64,000 nt of DNA, taken from Sulfuricella sp. GTDB taxonomy: Bacteria > Pseudomonadota > Gammaproteobacteria > Burkholderiales > Sulfuricellaceae. Both the position numbers and the translations under genes were made by a program. Below the pieces are notes generated by a model. It saw nothing but the letters and a program-made list of their open reading frames with translations, searched no databases and had not been told where the DNA came from. Shown here in pieces: positions 8,955 through 17,787 of this stretch (position 1 is its first letter; every line of letters begins with the position of its first letter). Where the stretch lies: contig JBAZID010000001.1 of NCBI GenBank assembly GCA_041651995.1, positions 310,001 to 374,000 of the forward strand. Direction: 5' to 3'.

Positions 8955-10580
8955 ATGAAAATCAATTTACCCGTCACCCAAACCGAAAAAACCTACCCCA
9001 AGGGAAAGTATCTCGTTTCCAAAACCGACCTGAAAGGCGTCATCACTTACGCCAACGAAGATTTTGTCGAGCTTTCCGGCTTTAGTGGCGAAGAACTTAT
9101 CGGCAAGAGCCACAATATTGTTCGTCACCCCGACATGCCGCCTCAGGCTTTTGAAGATTTGTGGAAAACAGTAAAGGAGGGGCGTCCATGGCGCGGCGTC
9201 GTCAAAAACCGGACCAAGAACGGAGATTTTTATTGGGTTGATGCCTTCGTGGTACCCGTGCGCAAAAAGGACCAGACACTCGGCTACATGTCGGTGCGCT
9301 CCGAGCCCAGCCGGCAGCAGATTGAGGAGGCAGAACAGCTGTACAGGCAGCTCAACGCAAGCAAGGCCAGGCTGGATACCAGCGGAAGCTGGTGGCAGCG
9401 GCTTTCCATCCAGGGCCGCATGGTCAGCTTTCTGGCGCTGCTCATTATTCTGATGGGAATGAATCTGGTGGCCAGCCAGGCCGTACTGGGATTGACCTGG
9501 ACAGCCATTGCACAGATCGGCGCCTTCGCTTCGGTATGGATCGTACTGGCATTCGGCTCATTTTCCCTGCTGGTCAATTCGGCGATGAAGCAGGTTCATA
9601 ATGCCGTCCGCTATTTCGACCATATCGCCCAGGGCAACCTGACCGATAACATCGACATTTCCGGCCGCAACGAAACCGGACAGCTTCTCAGCGGCCTGGC
9701 CACCATGCAGGTGCACGTCAAGGTGATGCTGGACGAAATCTCCGTGGCTTCCCGCGCCATAGAGGCCAAGTGCAAAAGCCTCAATAGCGAGATGACGCAG
9801 GTAGTAAAAAAGTCCGAGGAACAGCACAGCCGCGTACTGGCCGTGGCCGCGGCCACGGAAGAATTCAGCCAGTCCGTGGTAGAAGTGGCGGAAAGCGCGG
9901 AAGGGGCAGCACGCTCCGCCACCGAATCACAAAACCTGGTGGAAGAGAGCAACACCAGCATGACCAGCAGCATGGAAGCCACGGGGCGCGTGGTGGAAGC
10001 GGTACAGGCCTCCAGCACCACCATTGTCGAGCTCAATGAGTCAATCGGGAAAATCGGCACCATTACCCAGTCCATCAAGGAAATTGCCGACCAGACCAAC
10101 CTCCTGGCCCTCAATGCCGCGATCGAGGCAGCCCGGGCCGGCGAGCAGGGGCGCGGCTTTGCCGTGGTGGCGGACGAGGTAAGAAAACTGGCCGAACGCA
10201 CCACCAACAGCACCGCCGACATTACCGCCATGGTAAGCGAGATACAGAAGGCTACGCGTCAGGCCGTCGGGTCCATGGAACAGGCTGTCCATAAAGTGGA
10301 TGAAGGCACCGGCATGATGCGCGAATCCCTGTCCGCCCTCGGCCGCATCAGCTCTTCCAGCGGCGAAGTCACCAGCATGGCACGGCACATTGCCGATGCA
10401 GCCAGGGAACAGGCCATCGCCAGCGAGCAAGTAACCAGCAACATGGCGCAGGTTTCATCACTCATCGAGCAGAATACCAACTCCGCCCAGCATGCCTGGA
10501 AAGCCACCGGGGAACTGGCTCAAACAGCAGTGAGCCTGAAAGAACTGGTGAGCCATTTCGAATTGATCAAAAACAACTAA
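8955..10580 (+). CDS. Aer-like PAS-domain methyl-accepting chemotaxis protein
   Basis: 541 residues. The N-terminal PAS domain (about residues 15-125) contains [26 protein letters not shown] and [17 protein letters not shown], closely following the FAD-binding PAS of E. coli Aer, so redox or aerotaxis sensing is likely. Two adjacent hydrophobic segments (about 155-205) anchor it in the inner membrane, then a HAMP-like linker, then the coiled-coil signalling domain. The conserved hairpin reads [20 protein letters not shown] followed by [20 protein letters not shown]. No periplasmic sensor domain is present, consistent with an intracellular energy sensor. It would act on the CheA/CheW complex, encoded elsewhere. 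It converges with the SDR gene. Confidence 0.93.
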   Translation: MKINLPVTQTEKTYPKGKYLVSKTDLKGVITYANEDFVELSGFSGEELIGKSHNIVRHPDMPPQAFEDLWKTVKEGRPWRGVVKNRTKNGDFYWVDAFVVPVRKKDQTLGYMSVRSEPSRQQIEEAEQLYRQLNASKARLDTSGSWWQRLSIQGRMVSFLALLIILMGMNLVASQAVLGLTWTAIAQIGAFASVWIVLAFGSFSLLVNSAMKQVHNAVRYFDHIAQGNLTDNIDISGRNETGQLLSGLATMQVHVKVMLDEISVASRAIEAKCKSLNSEMTQVVKKSEEQHSRVLAVAAATEEFSQSVVEVAESAEGAARSATESQNLVEESNTSMTSSMEATGRVVEAVQASSTTIVELNESIGKIGTITQSIKEIADQTNLLALNAAIEAARAGEQGRGFAVVADEVRKLAERTTNSTADITAMVSEIQKATRQAVGSMEQAVHKVDEGTGMMRESLSALGRISSSSGEVTSMARHIADAAREQAIASEQVTSNMAQVSSLIEQNTNSAQHAWKATGELAQTAVSLKELVSHFELIKNN

Positions 10581-10622
10581 AGGAAACGCTGATTTATTCG
10601 TCATTACTCCAAGGAGATTCCT

Positions 10623-11468
10623 TTACCTGTTCTCGCCCTCGCCCACCCTGCCCAGCACGCGGTCCAGAGTGCGGCCCGGCAGCAGGCGTTTAAGAATGGC
10701 GAACAGGTAGGCCGGGAAGGTCACCGGGTAGCGGATGCGGGGGCTGCCGTTTTCCAGGACATGAATCACTCTTTCCAGCACCGCCTCCGGCGGCAGGGTG
10801 AAGGGCGCGGCCGGGCCGGGCTTGGTCAGCCGCTTTTCCATGGCGCGATAGGTATTGCGGAAGTGGCTCGCTTCCGCATCCACATGGCGCCGGAACATCT
10901 CGTGCGCATTCGCCCGGAAGCGGCTGGTGATCGGGCCGGGCTCGATCAGGGAAACATGGATTCCGCTGCCGCGCAGCTCCAGGCGCAGGGTATCCGCAAT
11001 CCCCTCCAGGGCATACTTGCTCGCGTTGTAGGCGCCGCGAAACGGCAGAGAAACATAGCCGAGCAGGGAACTGTTGATGATGATGCGCCCGCCCCCCTGG
11101 GCGCGCATTACCGGAATCAGCCGGTTGGTCAGCTCGACCGTGCCGAACACATTGGTTTCGAACTGCGCGCGCAGCACCTCGCGGCGCAAATCCTCCACCG
11201 CCCCCGGCTGGCCGTAGCCCGCATTATTGAACAGGGCATGGAGCGTGCCGCCGGTGCGGCGCAAAACCTCGTCCACCGCCGCAGTAATCGAGGCCGAATC
11301 GGCAATATCCAGTTGCAGGCTCTCCAGCCCGCGCGCCGCCAGCATCTCCACGTCCGCCGCCTTGCGCGCCGTGGCGAAAACCCGGTAGCCGCGCTTCTGC
11401 AAACCTTCCGCCACACACAGGCCGATGCCAGTGGAACAGCCGGTAATCAGTATGCTTTTCTTGTCCAT
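10623..11468 (-). CDS. Short-chain dehydrogenase/reductase
   Basis: 281-residue SDR oxidoreductase. The Rossmann motif is ITGCSTGIGLC near the N-terminus, then LFNNAGYG (NNAG), INSSLLG (catalytic Ser) and AYNASKYALEG (YxxxK active site), followed by LIEPGPITSRF. The substrate is unknown; SDRs of this kind act on alcohols, ketones or sugars with NAD(P)H. The start at 11468 (MDKKSILITG) follows a GGGGCTGGGA purine-rich stretch. A longer frame reaches 11639 but only reads through the neighbouring remnant in another phase. The gene follows a truncated quinone-oxidoreductase ORF after 14 nt. Confidence 0.9.
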   Translation of the reverse strand: MDKKSILITGCSTGIGLCVAEGLQKRGYRVFATARKAADVEMLAARGLESLQLDIADSASITAAVDEVLRRTGGTLHALFNNAGYGQPGAVEDLRREVLRAQFETNVFGTVELTNRLIPVMRAQGGGRIIINSSLLGYVSLPFRGAYNASKYALEGIADTLRLELRGSGIHVSLIEPGPITSRFRANAHEMFRRHVDAEASHFRNTYRAMEKRLTKPGPAAPFTLPPEAVLERVIHVLENGSPRIRYPVTFPAYLFAILKRLLPGRTLDRVLGRVGEGENR

Positions 11469-11482
11469 TCCCAGCCCCGTTT

Positions 11483-11614
11483 TCAGATTTCCAGCACCCC
11501 GGCAGCATGCAGCTTCACGCGAAGATGGAAAGGGCCGGGCAGATCCGGAACGGGAACATCCGCCAGTTGCAACACTTCCGGCCCGCCTGCGGCGGTCATC
11601 AAAATCGCTTTCAT
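11483..11614 (-). pseudogene. N-terminal remnant of an MDR-type quinone oxidoreductase
   Basis: A 43-codon ORF starts at 11614 and reads MKAILMTAAGGPEVLQLADV, then PVPDLPGPFHLRVKLHAAGV, before ending LEI-stop. The first 40 residues match the start of zinc-independent MDR quinone oxidoreductases, where the text normally continues into the cofactor domain. The remaining 280 or so residues are absent, so a deletion appears to have removed the gene body. Its ATG overlaps the stop of the upstream small ORF (ATGA), and the SDR gene starts 14 nt downstream. It may still be translated as a short leader. Confidence 0.7.
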
Positions 11615-11775
11615 TCTTTGCCCTTTTTGTCCCAGACATAACGGTTGAAGCGCTGCCAGCGATTCTGTTTATTCGCCAGCTTGCTCACGGTTTTTTCCAC
11701 CTGCTGCCATTGCAGCGCCTTGTGCTGCTTCTTTTGCAGCAGTTCCAGCAACAGGTCGGCGGCTTTCTTGTTCAT
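11611..11775 (-). CDS. Small basic hypothetical protein
   Basis: 54 residues from the ATG at 11775 (MNKKAADLLLELLQ); an in-frame ATG at 11802 would add nine residues. The product is rich in Lys and Gln with one aromatic patch (NRWQRFNRYVWDKK) and looks helical and basic, so nucleic-acid contact is possible. No family is recognised. Its stop codon overlaps the ATG of the oxidoreductase remnant. It diverges from aroC, whose start is 65 bp away. Confidence 0.5.
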   Translation of the reverse strand: MNKKAADLLLELLQKKQHKALQWQQVEKTVSKLANKQNRWQRFNRYVWDKKGKE

Positions 11776-11840
11776 GGCGCATTTATCAGAGGCGAAGCGC
11801 ATATGTTAAACTTGAAGTCTGTTTTTTTCGAGTCTGAATC

Positions 11841-12941
11841 ATGTCCGGCAACACTCTCGGCACCCTGTTCTGCGTCACTTCCTTCGGTGAATCCCACGGC
11901 CCGGCCATCGGTTGCGTGGTGGATGGCTGCCCGCCGGGGCTGGCGCTCACAGCCGAAGACATCCAGCTCGATCTGGACCGGCGCAAACCCGGCACCTCGC
12001 GCCACGTCACCCAGCGGCGCGAGTCGGACACGGTGGAAATCCTTTCCGGCGTATTCGAGGGCAAGACCACCGGCACCCCGATCGCCCTCCTGATCCGCAA
12101 CGAGGACCAGCGCAGCAAGGATTACGGCAACATCGCCGAGACCTTCCGCCCCGGCCATGCCGACTATACCTATACCCAGAAATACGGCTTCCGCGATTAC
12201 CGTGGCGGCGGCCGCTCCAGCGCGCGCGAAACCGCGGTGCGCGTGGCCGCCGGCGCGGTGGCCAAAAAATGGCTGCAGGAGCGCCACGGCATCGTGATCC
12301 GCGGCTACCTGTCCCAGCTGGGACCAATTGAAGTGCCCTTCAAAAGCTGGGATGAGGTGAGCCAGAATCCCTTCTTCGTCGCCGACAGCAGTTATACCCA
12401 GCAGCTTGAAGATTACATGGACTCCCTGCGCAAGGCGGGCGACTCGATCGGCGCGAAGCTCACCGTGGTGGCCGAAAACGTGCCGGTGGGCTGGGGCGAG
12501 CCGGTGTACGACCGCCTCGACGCCGACATCGCCTACGCGCTGATGAGCATCAATGCGGTGAAGGGCGTGGAGATCGGCGCCGGTTTCGGCTGCGTGACGC
12601 AAAAAGGCTCCGAGCACGGCGACGAGCTGACCCCGCAGGGCTTTGCCAGCAACCACGCCGGCGGCATCCTGGGCGGAATTTCCAGCGGCCAGGACATCGT
12701 CGCCCATATCGCCATCAAGCCCACCTCCAGCATCCGCATCCCGCGCCATTCGATCAACCTGGCGGGTGAGGCCATCATGGTGGAAACCCACGGCCGCCAC
12801 GATCCCTGCGTCGGCATCCGCGCCACCCCCATCGCCGAGGCCATGCTGGCCATCGTGCTGATGGACCAGGCCCTGAGACATCGAGCGCAGAATGCGGATG
12901 TAGTGTGCGCGACACCAAAGTTACCGGGTAGAATCGGGTAA
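11841..12941 (+). CDS. aroC: Chorismate synthase
   Basis: 366 residues, full family length. It converts 5-enolpyruvylshikimate-3-phosphate to chorismate with reduced FMN, the last common step of aromatic amino-acid synthesis. Family signatures are [11 protein letters not shown] near the N-terminus, [38 protein letters not shown] and the C-terminal block with [11 protein letters not shown]. The start [10 protein letters not shown] is the usual one. It is cytoplasmic and tetrameric in known members. The small downstream Uma2 gene begins 17 nt after its stop. Confidence 0.97.
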   Translation: MSGNTLGTLFCVTSFGESHGPAIGCVVDGCPPGLALTAEDIQLDLDRRKPGTSRHVTQRRESDTVEILSGVFEGKTTGTPIALLIRNEDQRSKDYGNIAETFRPGHADYTYTQKYGFRDYRGGGRSSARETAVRVAAGAVAKKWLQERHGIVIRGYLSQLGPIEVPFKSWDEVSQNPFFVADSSYTQQLEDYMDSLRKAGDSIGAKLTVVAENVPVGWGEPVYDRLDADIAYALMSINAVKGVEIGAGFGCVTQKGSEHGDELTPQGFASNHAGGILGGISSGQDIVAHIAIKPTSSIRIPRHSINLAGEAIMVETHGRHDPCVGIRATPIAEAMLAIVLMDQALRHRAQNADVVCATPKLPGRIG

Positions 12942-12958
12942 TTCCAAGGAGTATTGCA

Positions 12959-13531
12959 ATGGGCCTGCCGCAGGAAAATCCCGCTTACATCACGCCGGAA
13001 GCCTATCTGGCGGTTGAAATGGCCAGCGACACGCGCAACGAGTACCTCAAGGGCGAGGTATTCGCCATGGTGGGCACCAGTTCGACACATAACATCATTG
13101 TGCTCAATCTCGCGCAAGCCTTTCGCAACCATCTGCGCGGCGGGCCATGCCAGGTATTCGCTATCGATCTCAAGCTGCGAGTAGAGACGGCCAACGCCTA
13201 TTTTTATCCCGACCTGATGGTCACCTGCACGGAAGCGGACCGCCGCAGCGACTACATCAAGACCGAGCCGATCCTGGTGGTCGAGGTACTGTCGCCCTCC
13301 ACCGCCCTGTTCGACCGCGACAAGAAATTCGCCAGCTACCGCCAACTGCCCGGCTTGCAGGAATACGTGCTGGTGGATACAGAACAGGAGAGCATCGAAT
13401 GTTACCGCCGCGCCGGTAACGGCGAATGGATCATGCACCCCTATGGCGCGGGCGAAAGCGTTACCCTGCACAGCCTGAACCTGGCATTCCCGATTGGCGA
13501 GGCCTATCAGGACGTGGATTTCTCCCTGTAA
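12959..13531 (+). CDS. Uma2 family (DUF820) nuclease-fold protein
   Basis: 190 residues. Uma2 proteins carry a PD-(D/E)xK restriction-endonuclease-like fold. The candidate active site is the Asp of YPDLMVTC, the Glu of ILVVEVLSPS and the Lys of RDKKFASYR. The N-terminal block ITPEAYLAVE and the MVGTSSTHNIIVLNLA segment are typical. The biological role of the family is unsettled; many members are scattered as single genes and some are linked to mobile elements. It sits between aroC and an MFS transporter without an obvious functional link. A perfect hairpin follows the gene. Confidence 0.88.
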   Translation: MGLPQENPAYITPEAYLAVEMASDTRNEYLKGEVFAMVGTSSTHNIIVLNLAQAFRNHLRGGPCQVFAIDLKLRVETANAYFYPDLMVTCTEADRRSDYIKTEPILVVEVLSPSTALFDRDKKFASYRQLPGLQEYVLVDTEQESIECYRRAGNGEWIMHPYGAGESVTLHSLNLAFPIGEAYQDVDFSL

Positions 13532-13559
13532 GTCATCCCTCATGTTGAATCTGATCCAT

Positions 13560-13597
13560 GTCGGCCTTCAGGCCGAAATCTCGGCCTGAAGGCCGAC
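13560..13597. repeat. Perfect GTCGGCCTTCAGGCCGA hairpin
   Basis: Arms of 17 bp at 13560-13576 and 13581-13597 with a 4-nt loop end 9 bp before the MFS start codon. The arm is itself nearly palindromic (TCGGCCT-TCAGGCCGA). It could terminate or attenuate read-through from aroC, or mask the ribosome site of the transporter. It resembles the TCGGG-type hairpin at 49852-49897 in style. Confidence 0.7.
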
Positions 13598-13606
13598 CTG
13601 CATTAA

Positions 13607-14761
13607 ATGCCCCTCCCCTACTGGCGCCTGTCCGGCTTCTATTTCTTTTACTTCGCTTTCGTTGGCGCCATGTCGCCATTCTGGGGCCTGTACCTGAAAT
13701 CGCTCGATTTCACTGCTTTCCAGATCGGCATCCTGATGTCGCTGCTGCAGGTGATGCGCATGTTTGCGCCCAACATCTGGGGCTGGGCGGCAGACCATAG
13801 CGGCAAGCGGGTGGCCATCGTGCAAGTGGCCGCAACGCTCAGCCTGGCGTCCTATATCGGCGTATTTTTCGGCACCAGCTTCCTGTGGCTGTTTGTGGTG
13901 ATGTCGCTGATGAGCTTTTTCTGGAGCGCATCGCTGCCGCTGGTGGAAGCCACCACGCTCAGTCATCTGGGCGAACGCACCGAGAAATATGGCCGCATCC
14001 GCCTGTGGGGTTCGGTTGGCTTCATTCTCGCCGTCGTGGGCCTGGGCTACGTACTGGATTTCGTGCCGATCCGCTTTCTGTTATGGGCAATTCTCGGCAT
14101 GATGATCGGGCTGGCGCTATTTGCCCGCCATATCCCGGAAGCCCGCGTAATACCCCACCATACCGACCAATTTTCGGCCTGGCACATCATCAAGCAACCC
14201 GTGGTGCTGGCTTTTTTTGCCGCCAGCTTTTTCAATGCCGCCGCCCATGGCCCTTACTACACCTTCTACTCCATCTACCTGGTGGACCACGGCTATTCGA
14301 AAAGCAGCGTGGGCTGGCTATGGGCGCTGGGCGTTATCAGCGAGATCCTGGTTTTTCTGTGGATGCCACGCCTGATGCGCCGCTTCAGCCTGAACCAGAT
14401 ACTGCTGGTGAGCTTTGCCCTGGGCGTGTTGCGCTTTCTCGTCATCGGTTGGGGAATTGGCTGGTTCGGGCTGGTTCTTGCCGCCCAGTTGCTGCACGCA
14501 GCGACTTTCGGCTCCTACCAGGCAGCGGCCATCGAGGTGATTCACCGCCTGTTCCGGGGCAAGCATCAGGCCAAGGGGCAAGCGCTTTACAACAGCGTGT
14601 CCTTCGGTGCTGGCGGCACGCTGGGCGGACTCTATGCCGGCTACACCTGGGATGTGCTGGGGCCGCAGATCACCTTCACCATCGCCGCCGCTTTCGCCGC
14701 CATTGCCTTTCTGCTGGTGTACTGGAAACTCGGATCGGAACTGGCCGAAAACAAATCCTGA
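13607..14761 (+). CDS. MFS permease, HcaT/LacY-like (MFS_1_like)
   Basis: 384 residues with about 12 predicted membrane helices. The N-terminus PYWRLSGFYFFYFAFVGAMS and the first-half motif WGWAADHSGKRV (loop 2-3) are typical of the MFS_1_like group that includes the phenylpropionate permease HcaT. LGERTEKYGRIRLWGSVGFI is also a hallmark of this group. Transport direction and substrate cannot be deduced. It sits directly behind a strong hairpin, so its translation or transcription may be uncoupled from the upstream genes. Confidence 0.85.
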   Translation: MPLPYWRLSGFYFFYFAFVGAMSPFWGLYLKSLDFTAFQIGILMSLLQVMRMFAPNIWGWAADHSGKRVAIVQVAATLSLASYIGVFFGTSFLWLFVVMSLMSFFWSASLPLVEATTLSHLGERTEKYGRIRLWGSVGFILAVVGLGYVLDFVPIRFLLWAILGMMIGLALFARHIPEARVIPHHTDQFSAWHIIKQPVVLAFFAASFFNAAAHGPYYTFYSIYLVDHGYSKSSVGWLWALGVISEILVFLWMPRLMRRFSLNQILLVSFALGVLRFLVIGWGIGWFGLVLAAQLLHAATFGSYQAAAIEVIHRLFRGKHQAKGQALYNSVSFGAGGTLGGLYAGYTWDVLGPQITFTIAAAFAAIAFLLVYWKLGSELAENKS

Positions 14762-14874
14762 AGCCCCTTATCCCGCCATCAGGATAAGGCGTCACCCCGC
14801 CCCTGCCAGTACCAGGATTACCGGCAACCAGGCAGCTCAGCCGTATTTTCAATATGAATCATGAGCCTATGGCT

Positions 14875-14888
14875 TGAGCGTCCGCTCA
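14875..14888. promoter_or_regulatory. Candidate TetR-type operator
   Basis: The palindrome TGAGCG-TC-CGCTCA lies 26 bp upstream of a good -35 box and has the size and symmetry of many TetR/AcrR operators. A TetR-family gene lies at the far end of the following gene set (17167-17775). The link is inferred from position only. Confidence 0.45.
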
Positions 14889-14913
14889 CGATAATAAAAA
14901 AACACTTTTTAGC

Positions 14914-14943
14914 TTGCACAAAAATCCAGGCGCGCAATATAAT
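14914..14943 (+). promoter_or_regulatory. Sigma-70 promoter for the cytochrome/FadL genes
   Basis: TTGCAC (14914-14919), an 18-bp spacer and a consensus TATAAT (14938-14943) precede the cytochrome gene by 74 bp. The candidate TetR operator sits immediately upstream. Confidence 0.6.
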
Positions 14944-15017
14944 CATTCGAACACGTGATCATAAGATCAGATTATGTGTCCATAACGCAAAACTATACCC
15001 AAACCTGGAGATGCCTC

Positions 15018-15614
15018 ATGAAAAAAACACTTCCCATCAGCCTCATTCTGGCAAGTAGCATCCTGTTGAGCAGCCAAGCATCAGCCGAATCGCCAAAGCC
15101 TGCGGCGCCCATGCCGGTAGAAATGCAGCAGATGATGAAAGTCTACTCTCCAGAACTGCGCCAGAAAGTGATGGCCCTGTCGCCGGAACTCAAGGGAACG
15201 ATTCAGCAGTTGCACGCCGGCCACACCCGCCGCGCCAAGGAAACCAACCTGCGCCAGATCATGCATGAGATCCTTTCCGAATACCAAAGCATTGCCTCCG
15301 CCCTGGCGACCGACAATGCCGAGCAGGCCGCCGAAGCCGCGCGCCGCCTGGCAAATCACCGCATTCCCAAGGGCGGCCTGCTGGCTTATTTCCCTCTGGA
15401 CAAGGTCAACACCAACGATCTTTCCGTACTCCCGGCAATGAATGAAATCGTTGAAGGCAGCGCACTGAAACTGGCGGATGCCGCGGACAAGGGTGACCTG
15501 CCCAAAGCAGCATCGTACATGAGTGAAATCATGACCGGCTGCGTTGCCTGCCATCAGAAATTCCGCGGCGTACCAGGCAATTCGGCTTACCTGACGGCCC
15601 CTGCAAGCAAATAA
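15018..15614 (+). CDS. Periplasmic c-type cytochrome (cytochrome c'-like)
   Basis: 198 residues from the ATG at 15018, which has GGAG 8 nt upstream. Upstream in-frame starts lack a ribosome site. A signal peptide (ISLILASSILLSSQASA) directs export. The remainder is strongly helical and ends with a single haem-attachment site CVACHQKFRG near residue 178. That is the C-terminal CxxCH placement and following basic/aromatic residues seen in four-helix cytochromes c'. A long helical stretch before it makes the protein larger than a classical c'. It leads a same-strand set with a FadL-type porin and a DUF2892 protein. A role in electron transfer or in binding a small ligand is possible. Confidence 0.8.
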   Translation: MKKTLPISLILASSILLSSQASAESPKPAAPMPVEMQQMMKVYSPELRQKVMALSPELKGTIQQLHAGHTRRAKETNLRQIMHEILSEYQSIASALATDNAEQAAEAARRLANHRIPKGGLLAYFPLDKVNTNDLSVLPAMNEIVEGSALKLADAADKGDLPKAASYMSEIMTGCVACHQKFRGVPGNSAYLTAPASK

Positions 15615-15650
15615 CCCAGCCAATACCCATACACACTCCGAGGAGAAATA

Positions 15651-16817
15651 ATGATGAATAAAAAAATTATTGCCGGCGCCGTATCCGGGATCATGTTTGC
15701 CATGGCACACAGCGCACACGCCACCAACGGTGACCAGATGCTGGGCGTTACCGCCACCCAGTGGGGCATGGGTGGCGCCGTCGTGGCCGCACCGCAGGAC
15801 GCGGGAACCATCCTGACCAACCCGGCCGGCATAGCTGAACTGGGTATCAAGGAAGTGCGTTTCGACATGGGCGTGGGCTTGCTCAACCCGCCACGCAAGG
15901 TCAACGGGAAGGACAGCGATTCCGACTACTATCTCATGCCGTCCGGCGCGGTCGCCTTCAACGTCAGCGACAGGCTGTTCTTTGGCATGGGCATGGGCGG
16001 CACTTCCGGCAGCGGCGTCGATTTTGCCGATGCATCGATTGCACCGGCAACGCATGCCTTCGTCACCACCAAGCAGTCCTTCAAGATCGCCCCTGGCTTC
16101 GCCTACAAGGTCAGCGACCAGCTTTCTCTCGGCGCCGCGCTACAGATCGGCTACCAGAGCCTGGCCATATATAACGGCATGTTCCCCAGTGGCATCCTTT
16201 CCCTGCCCCAGACCCAGGTCTATGGCTACGGCATGAACGCGGGCATGATCTACAAGGTGAATGACGCGGTTCAAGTGGGCGCGAGCTGGACCAGCAAGAC
16301 CAGCATGGACGAGTTCGAGTGGAACACCAACGCCGGCACCTACCGCATGACCATGGACATGCCGCAGATTTTCGCGCTGGGCGTGGCCTTCAAGCCCATG
16401 CCGGGCCTGCTGATCGAGGCGGACGTCAAGCACATCGGCTTCAGTGACGTACTTGACCGCGTCCCCTTCCAGATGCCGACCAACCCCAACGCAACCATGA
16501 ACTTCGGCTGGAGCGACCAGACCGTTTACGCCATCGGGGTGCAGAAGGAAATTGATGAAAAAACCACGATTCGTGCCGGTTTCAACTATGGCAAGTCACC
16601 CATCGGGGCAGAGGACGTGGACAGCAACATCGGCTCGCTGGCCATCACCGAAAAGCACCTTTCGCTCGGTGTGACGCGCAAGTTTAGCGACAAGGCATCT
16701 GCCTCGCTCTCTTACGCCCATGCCTTCCACAACGAGATCACCTCTAACACCGGCACCAACAACAAGATCGAGCTGGAACAGAACATCGTCAACGTCCAGC
16801 TCAGCTACAAATTTTAA
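15651..16817 (+). CDS. OmpP1/FadL/TodX-type outer-membrane transporter
   Basis: 388 residues beginning with a signal peptide (KIIAGAVSGIMFAMAHSAHA). The mature N-terminus has the FadL-like hatch sequence TATQWGMGGAVVA and the conserved ILTNPAGIAEL. The rest has barrel strands ending in NVQLSYKF, with the aromatic C-terminus needed for BAM insertion. FadL relatives admit hydrophobic compounds such as fatty acids or aromatic hydrocarbons across the outer membrane. The start at 15651 has AGGAG 6 nt upstream; a second ATG follows directly. Co-location with a periplasmic cytochrome and a TetR regulator suggests inducible handling of a hydrophobic substrate, which is an inference. Confidence 0.9.
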   Translation: MMNKKIIAGAVSGIMFAMAHSAHATNGDQMLGVTATQWGMGGAVVAAPQDAGTILTNPAGIAELGIKEVRFDMGVGLLNPPRKVNGKDSDSDYYLMPSGAVAFNVSDRLFFGMGMGGTSGSGVDFADASIAPATHAFVTTKQSFKIAPGFAYKVSDQLSLGAALQIGYQSLAIYNGMFPSGILSLPQTQVYGYGMNAGMIYKVNDAVQVGASWTSKTSMDEFEWNTNAGTYRMTMDMPQIFALGVAFKPMPGLLIEADVKHIGFSDVLDRVPFQMPTNPNATMNFGWSDQTVYAIGVQKEIDEKTTIRAGFNYGKSPIGAEDVDSNIGSLAITEKHLSLGVTRKFSDKASASLSYAHAFHNEITSNTGTNNKIELEQNIVNVQLSYKF

Positions 16818-16829
16818 TCAGGAGAAATC

Positions 16830-17033
16830 ATGACAGTTGACCGCATTGTGCACTTTGTAGCCGGCCTGATGGTGCTGATCAGCATCTCGCTGGCGCACTT
16901 CTCCGACCCCGCCTGGCTGTGGCTCACCGCTTTTGTTGGCGCCAATCTGGCACAAAGCGGCGTAACCGGCTTCTGCCCGATGGCTTTCATGCTCAAGAAA
17001 TCCGGCGTCAAGGAAGGAAGCTGCTGTTCTTGA
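16830..17033 (+). CDS. DUF2892 small membrane protein
   Basis: 67 residues starting MTVDRIVHFVAGLMVL. It has two hydrophobic helices and the family motif NLAQSGVTGFCPMAFML, as in the membrane part of YgaP-type proteins. The C-terminus is Cys-rich (GSCCS). Family members often occur beside rhodanese or sulfur genes; here the neighbour is a FadL-type porin. AGGAG lies 5 nt upstream of the start, 12 bp after the porin stop, so co-transcription is likely. Function unknown. Confidence 0.85.
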   Translation: MTVDRIVHFVAGLMVLISISLAHFSDPAWLWLTAFVGANLAQSGVTGFCPMAFMLKKSGVKEGSCCS

Positions 17034-17059
17034 GATTGAAACCAGGAAAGAGCAATGCT

Positions 17060-17096
17060 CCGGCAGCAGGCTTCCGGCCTGCTGCCGGTTTTATTT
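17060..17096 (+). terminator. Rho-independent terminator after the DUF2892 gene
   Basis: A perfect 12-bp stem (CCGGCAGCAGGC / GCCTGCTGCCGG) with a 5-nt loop is followed by TTTTATTTT. It separates the cytochrome/porin transcript from the TetR gene. A TATAAT at 17127-17132 downstream may serve as the regulator's own -10. Confidence 0.88.
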
Positions 17097-17166
17097 TGCC
17101 ATTACGATATTCCCATAAAATCCATCTATAATTAGCAGTAGTTTTCTTCCCGAGGCAAGAAAAAAC

Positions 17167-17775
17167 ATGGCTGCAAAAAAACGCCAATCCGCTGAAATCC
17201 GCCGTCACGACATCATCAAGGCAGCGATGGAAATTATTCGTCATGAAGGCGTTTCCAGGCTGACCACACGTTCGCTGGCAAAAGCGGTAGGCATTGCCCA
17301 ACCCACGCTATTTCTGCATTTCGGCAACAAAAGCCATGTTCTTGTTGCCTTGGTGGATTCCATTCAGGAAGGGCTCCAGCAAGAACTGATGGGCCTCGCG
17401 CTGGACAAGATGACACCGCTCGAACGCATCAAAACGGTAATTCGCACCCATCTCGACTTCATCCAGAATCAGCCGGGCATTCCGCGCCTGCTGTTTGCAG
17501 AGGAATTGCAGAACGAAGACCCCCTGTTCCGGCAGCGCATGGATCAACTGGTGATGTTTTTCCTCAGATTTATTGCCGGCATGATCAGCGCCGCGCAGGA
17601 AGCCGGCGAGATCCGCGCCGACCTCATCCCGCAGCAGGCTGCCTGCCTGCTGATCGCCGCTGTTCAGGGCCTGGCGCTACGCTGGGTACTCACGGGCGGG
17701 GAGCGTTTCGTCCTGTCAGAACAGGCCGACATAGTCACTACCACCTTGCTCGAAGGCTGGACGCCCCGAGCTTAG
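17167..17775 (+). CDS. TetR/AcrR family transcriptional regulator
   Basis: 202 residues. The N-terminal helix-turn-helix spans about residues 10-55 (IIKAAMEIIRHEGVSRLTTR, then SLAKAVGIAQPTLFLHFGNK), which is the TetR DNA-binding domain. The C-terminal part is all-helical and would bind a small inducer. The ligand is not predictable. It follows the cytochrome/FadL/DUF2892 genes after a strong terminator, so it has its own promoter. It may repress the upstream set through the palindrome at 14875-14888. Confidence 0.9.
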   Translation: MAAKKRQSAEIRRHDIIKAAMEIIRHEGVSRLTTRSLAKAVGIAQPTLFLHFGNKSHVLVALVDSIQEGLQQELMGLALDKMTPLERIKTVIRTHLDFIQNQPGIPRLLFAEELQNEDPLFRQRMDQLVMFFLRFIAGMISAAQEAGEIRADLIPQQAACLLIAAVQGLALRWVLTGGERFVLSEQADIVTTTLLEGWTPRA

Positions 17776-17787
17776 GGCCTGTTAACA

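Noticed and set aside
10578..10625. TAAAGGAA...TTCCTTTA inverted repeat between the chemoreceptor and SDR genes
   Set aside because: The arms are 8 bp with a 32-nt loop, and stability would be low, so it is not called a terminator.
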